From positions 248,001 through 312,000 of the forward strand of contig JAALGY010000041.1 of assembly GCA_032358165.1 (NCBI GenBank): a stretch of 64,000 bases of DNA. Direction: 5' to 3'. Under the pieces are notes generated by a model, which was not told where the DNA came from, made no database searches, and saw only the letters and a list, made by a program, of their open reading frames with translations. How positions within the stretch are numbered: position 1 is the stretch's first letter; each line of letters begins with the position of its first letter. Shown here piece by piece: positions 59,675-64,000 of this stretch. Made by a program: the position numbers and the translations under genes. This DNA comes from Diplosphaera chodatii (taxonomy: Eukaryota > Chlorophyta > Trebouxiophyceae > Prasiolales > Stichococcaceae).

Positions 59675-60407
59675 ACACAGAAAGAGTCCAGGCGGTGGAA
59701 CAGACGATGAGAAAGGAGGTTGAAAACAGGCGAAAAGTCGCTTTGTAAGGGGCTGAATCTCATTGTTGCATCAATGCTGCAGAGGGCGCCATTCATATCC
59801 TAGAGCTGGCTCTGGTATTGCACAGCGACAGGATGCGGACCAAATTTTGTAAGTCTACATTAGTTTGTGCTGGTATCGCGGAGCTCTGACTGGTGTTCAT
59901 GTACGCTTTGGTAGGATGTCAGGCTTTATTGGTATATAGTAGGTATGCGGCTGGCAATGTGTCGGGAGTTCTATGTGCTCATTCGACTGGATGTAAAACA
60001 GGGTTGCGTCCGGTCCCAATTGCGCCCGGTCTGTGGCGCTGCAAGGTGTCTGGGGATGTTGCATCACTTTCATGAGGTGTACGAGCCTCTGTTGCCTGCA
60101 GTGCGAGATTGTCGTCACGCAGTAACGCCACCGCAGGTGACGATGGTGATCCGTGTAAATACCATCTGCACCTACAGGGCATGTAGACATGTGACACAGG
60201 CGCAGGCATGTGTTGCATCAGCTGACTGGCTCACTGCGTGTCAATAGCACAGTGGGCCAGCAACAGCAGACAATGGTTAAAACAGATTCTAGGACCATAG
60301 TGCGCTACACATCCGACCATCCTACTCAAACAATGCACATGCCTGCCGTAACATCGACAGCACAAGCTGCATTGCACTGACGCCCACGATGAGGCGCACA
60401 CAGACAC
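59675..60407. other. Intergenic between convergent genes
   Basis: About 730 bp of presumed 3' UTRs. TGTAA motifs occur at about 59990 and 60153 on the plus strand. If the GAG|GTATGA at about 60412 is a splice donor rather than part of the stop context, further exons of the minus-strand gene would lie here; none is obvious. Confidence 0.4.
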
Positions 60408-62837
60408 TCATACCTCGATGACGTACAGCCGCTCAGTAGTCGCTACATCACTGTAAACCGCGTCAAAGTAACCATCAGGCGCCCCATCCTCCTTGAATGC
60501 CTCCTCCTTGGTGAAGCCCCTTTCTCGACAAGCTGCAAGGCAGCGCAGCTGGTTCGTGGAACCAATGTGTGGTTGGACGCGGACGTCTTCAGGCGAAGCT
60601 GTGACACTGCCGGGTGGTTGCAGCCCCAACAAGTCAGCACACAACAGCACCTGTACAAAGTGCTGCACAGATGACAAGGTACACATCCAGCAGAAGAGGT
60701 GTCAACACCTCTTGTGGATGCGCTCAAAGACGGCCTCATCGCATTTGTCCTTCGCCCACCACAAGTTGTGATCCTGGATCTTCTTCTCAACATTCGGTGG
60801 CTTCCACTTGGCATCCTGCTCGTCCGCAACCGGCGGTATGTTGACCCCAGATGGCTGCACTCTGGTGCGGAACTCAACAGCACACAACCAAGGGCGCAGT
60901 AACAACAGGGCTGCTGCCATCTGAGGCTGACCAGCCACGAGCATGCGTCAATGTAAGGGTTGAGGGAGGACACATGGGTAGTACCTGGGGCCGCAGCGCC
61001 TTGCACATCTTGCGCACGTGGTGCTCCACCCAGCCCTCAGTGGCGCCGTCCGAGCCGGCCAGGGACAGGCCATCCGGCGACAGCCGCTCCCACTCAACAG
61101 CTGTACGTGCACAGAACAGTCATGCTGGGCGGAGCGGGGAGACCCTGCTTGCCTGCCAGCGCACGCATCAGGCCAGGTGCGGCTACAACACGCTCGTTGC
61201 TCAGACGATCTGACTTGCTTCTGTGCTCAAGACGCCCAGGGTGCTGAGGCATCGGCGCATGAAATTGAGCAAGCACGGTGTCAGGCAGCCCACCTTCGCC
61301 TTCGTCCACATCCCTGCTGGCATCCCGCAGCGTGTAGTTGTTCCACTGTGCGCCTGCACAGCCAGAGGATCAGCACGTGAGGGCAGCATATGGACATAAC
61401 AATCCGAGGCATCCCCTTTGACGCCCAAAAGCATCCCAGACAGACCAATCCAGGCCAGTGCGATTGGGCAGAGGGATGCTGCAGGGAAGCCTCACCCGTA
61501 CTGACGAGAAGCAGCCGCACGAGCTCCACGTCTGATAGACGGTCGCTCAGCGCTGCAGCGGCGTCGCCGAACATGTGCCGCCGCAATTGTTGCAGCTGCC
61601 GCAGCGTCAGGTGCAACCGCGGGTCGGGGTAGTACAGCCAGCCCATGTCGGCAAATATCTGCAGGCGGAGGTGTGCAATATGATTAGTAGTGATGGTCCA
61701 GTACCTCCATATTGTTGCTCCTTCATGCTGGCAGTGGAACAACTTTGCAAGAGGTCAAAATTGGGGTCAGGCGCTCAACTGGTTGCAGCCCACCCAGAAA
61801 GAATTATGAAACTGCTGGATGGTGATGGTGCATCAGGTGCAGATGTGTACATCGCTGGCGCACCAGCCGGGGGTCATTTCAGTTGTTTGGAAATCGTACA
61901 GCTTTGTCCATTTTTCAACCTGCACAACAGACTTGCATTTGGGGCATTTGCTGACAGTGGCACTGCTGCTCCGCTGTGCAGGCTGCCGCATGTTGCTCTA
62001 TTGCGCACTGCCAGGTGAATGAGCACGGTGTTGCACATTCTGCCACCGGCAAATACTACCTCGCGGTGAGGATCTGTTGCTGCGTCCACCAGCGCGTAGC
62101 ACACCGTGGTGTGGTAGTTCACAGAGCTGTAGCGCGTCTGCGACCACAGCAGAAGCGTTGAGCAGCGTCAATGCTTGCCGAGGGGCCCTTCTGATGTATC
62201 GACTTGCACGTTCAAATCAGCCCCATGCTCACCCGGTGGTGGTAGATTAACTGTATGTCCACAGCGGCTGTGGATGCTGAAGAGTACAGACGTGTGGGGA
62301 AGCGTGCCGATCGCAGCTGCGGCAATGGAAGCTCATAGATAAGGGCCTGATCACTTCTAAGGCACTCCTGACACAACTGGTGCACTGGCAGGCAGCCTGG
62401 CTGGAGACAGTGGTGTCGATGACAAACTCTACGATGTCTGCTGGCGCTGAAGCGTCAACGATGTCAGGCACCCCACCTCATCCTCGTCATGCTCGCAATC
62501 CACACCCAGGATCACCGGGCATGCCCGCAGAGCCGCACGGTCCTGAGCCGTAACCACGTCTCTTAATGATGCCACGACGCCCGCATTTGTAGTGGTACCT
62601 CATGATGCCATTGTGGCCGCAAGGACAGCCAGAAGCTGCCACACGCCTCAAGCTGCAGCGTACCTCATCCGTCAGGCTGGGTGCTGCGTTCAGCACTGAG
62701 GTGACGTCTCTCGGAACCACGTCCGTGATCCTCGCGCCGCTGTCCAGGGTGGCCTTCACCCCATCCATGCAGTCCCCCTGTTCATCGTAGGCTGCAACTT
62801 TAGCCGCCAGCTGGCGCTGTGCGGCCTCAGCCTGCAT
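60408..62837 (-). CDS. Unrecognised multi-exon protein (conserved-looking)
   Basis: I cannot name the family. Minus-strand exons in order: AEAAQRQLAAKVAAYDEQGD with ITDVVPRDVTSVLNAAPSLT DE (62836-62664); VASLRDVVTAQDRAALRACP VILGVDCEHDEDE (62572-62474); LIYELPLPQLRSARFPTRLY with VDIQLIYHHR (62400-62233); TRYSSVNYHTTVCYALVDAA TDPHRE (62150-62069); FADMGWLYYPDPRLHLTLRQ LQQLRRHMFG and SDVELVRLLLVSTG (61660-61496); AQWNNYTLRDASRDVDEGEG (about 61348-61210); LSEWERLSPDGLSLAGSDGA with EHHVRKMCKALRPQ (61105-60987); VQPSGVNIPPVADEQDAKWK with WWAKDKCDEAVFERI (60873-60710); PEDVRVQPHIGSTNQLRCLA with GYFDAVYSDVATTERLYVIE (60650-60412). The exons are globular in composition and rich in W, Y and charged residues, unlike random frames. 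The start is unresolved (ATG at 62837 or an upstream exon), as is the 3' end (stop at 60408 or further splicing). Confidence 0.5.
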
Positions 62838-63630
62838 GCAAGATTGGGCAGGAAGCTAGTCAAAAGTTGGCTCGTGCATCGAGGAGCGTCGGACTGCAGC
62901 ACAGCAGCATGTTATTGGCACCGCCTGCATTGCATCGGCAATGGCTGTGCGCCATTAGCCAGTTGCATACCTCTGCGCGGTGCGTGACGTAGTCCTTTCA
63001 TCTGTCCTGCCGACTCTCGGTGTGCTCCTATGGCCGAAACGCAGGATGAGATCCTTATGCAGGGGATGCATGCACCATCACTGTAACCGAGCATGACGAT
63101 CACAGAGGCCAACCTGAGCGAGCAGAAGAAGCTTGAAGTCCTTCTCGGCGTTTTGGGACCGGGTGCATCTAACTACCTTGCGCTTGGTCCCTCGTGGCGG
63201 CATGCTCGCTACTCAGATGCCTGGCCTCCAGATTCGGAACGTACACCGCCAATCGCGGGTGCGCGGATCTATTTGCGCAGCCAGCAACCCAAGCTTACTT
63301 GCGAGCTGTGTATGACCCCGCTATGACCCCGCGAAACAACAACTAAGACGAGTGAGCGAGCGAGCAAGATATGAAAGATCTGCAGTACTACCCTTGTACT
63401 GGACCGGACCCATCAGACTGCGGTACTGCGGTACTCCTGATCAGTTTGATCTAGCCATTTGACACTCCTCCCATATCCTCTTAAAAAGGTTGGTGTGCAT
63501 CGACAACCCACATCGGACCACCAACCTTCAACGGGAGAGCTGCAATGCTGGGCTCTCGCAGAATATGTCAGGTCATCAGCCTAATCTGATCTTTGGTACA
63601 ACTGTACGGCGGATCCGAGCCTTATCAGGC
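62838..63630. other. Intergenic or unassigned
   Basis: About 790 bp. A minus frame 63112-62912 and a plus frame 63093-63326 show no family features. A short GAGC-repeat stretch lies at about 63350-63366. The first exon of the unknown gene at 60408-62837 could lie here. Confidence 0.4.
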
Positions 63631-63834
63631 CTACAGCTGCTTCTGCGCTGAGACGTTGCTACTGCTGCCATCCTGGCCACGCCGCAGCCACGACCGCCAT
63701 GATGTGTGCGGAAACAGCGTTGCTGCCGCCCGCCGGTTTGCCAGGGACCGCTGCAGTGAGGCGATGGTGTAGTTGTAGGCCAGACCATACGGCTGCTGCC
63801 ACAGGAAAGCCCGGTGGTAATCCACCAGGCCCCA
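63631..63834 (-). CDS. Last exon of a second GT47/exostosin gene, partial
   Basis: The exon begins after a TTGCAG acceptor (63840-63835) and reads WGLVDYHRAFLWQQPYGLAY, NYTIASLQRSLANRR, ending VSAQKQL-stop at 63631. It is clearly homologous to the C-terminus of the GT47 protein at 39324-45947 (WGLGDYHRAFVW ... PYGLAYNWTIAALEKSLASV RAE). It has no intron after YN and lacks a 9-residue insertion found there. From 63835 to the window edge only intron-like sequence is seen, so the catalytic exons lie outside. The orientation is opposite to the first copy. Confidence 0.75.
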   Translation of the reverse strand, partial: WGLVDYHRAFLWQQPYGLAYNYTIASLQRSLANRRAAATLFPHTSWRSWLRRGQDGSSSNVSAQKQL

Positions 63835-64000
63835 CTGCAATGCAGCAGCAACACATCTTATTAATGGTGATCAGCACTCTGATGATGCGAGCAACTGCAA
63901 AGAATCCCTATCGGCAGCACCACAGTGAGCTGAACCCATGCAGACACAGATGATGGGATGGCAACAACGACCGAGGGTTCACGTGCAACCTCCCGAAAGC

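Overview
The window is nuclear DNA of a green alga (Chlorophyta). The genes are split into many short exons by introns that mostly begin GTGAGT/GTGCGT and end in a pyrimidine-poor TGCAG. Third positions are GC-rich. The protein families also fit: SPPP-type hydroxyproline-rich wall glycoproteins, plastid PAP/fibrillins, a CslA/CslC-type glycosyltransferase and EGF-exostosin fusions. A chlorophycean or trebouxiophycean is likely, but I cannot name the species. Exon chains were assembled by eye from open stretches flanked by plausible splice sites. Gene ends are firmer than internal joins.

Layout. 1-1410 (-, runs off the left edge) and 3334-5817 (+) are divergent paralogous secreted glycoproteins with a Pro-rich rod. 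6818-8346 (-) and 9216-12249 (+) are divergent PAP/fibrillins; the second carries a tandem in-phase exon duplication. 13276-17678 (+) is a GT2 polysaccharide synthase. 18121-20261 (-) is an F-box/LRR protein. 20707-21809 (-) is a PPIH-type cyclophilin, divergent from bystin at 22504-26831 (+). 27222-29427 (+) is a secreted, probably GPI-anchored Cys-rich protein. 30341-34609 (-) is an unrecognised low-complexity protein. 35344-38440 (-) is OGG1. 39324-45947 (+) is an EGF-exostosin (GT47) type II membrane protein. 46452-49099 (+) is a predicted secreted protein with two ABM domains. 49553-52616 (-) is a TauD/TfdA dioxygenase. 53464-59674 (+) is a SulP sulfate transporter. About 60408-62837 (-) is an unrecognised conserved-looking gene. 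63631-63834 (-) is the last exon of a second GT47 gene that runs off the right edge.

Theme. Six of the genes look like cell-wall or cell-surface functions: two Hyp-rich glycoproteins, GT2, the GPI protein and two GT47s. The rest are unrelated housekeeping or metabolic genes (rRNA processing, DNA repair, splicing-type cyclophilin, plastid lipid bodies, sulfate uptake, organosulfur-type oxygenase). The sulfate transporter and the TauD-family enzyme are neighbours and could both serve sulfur supply, but that is inference. No rRNA, tRNA, CRISPR or clear transposon was found.
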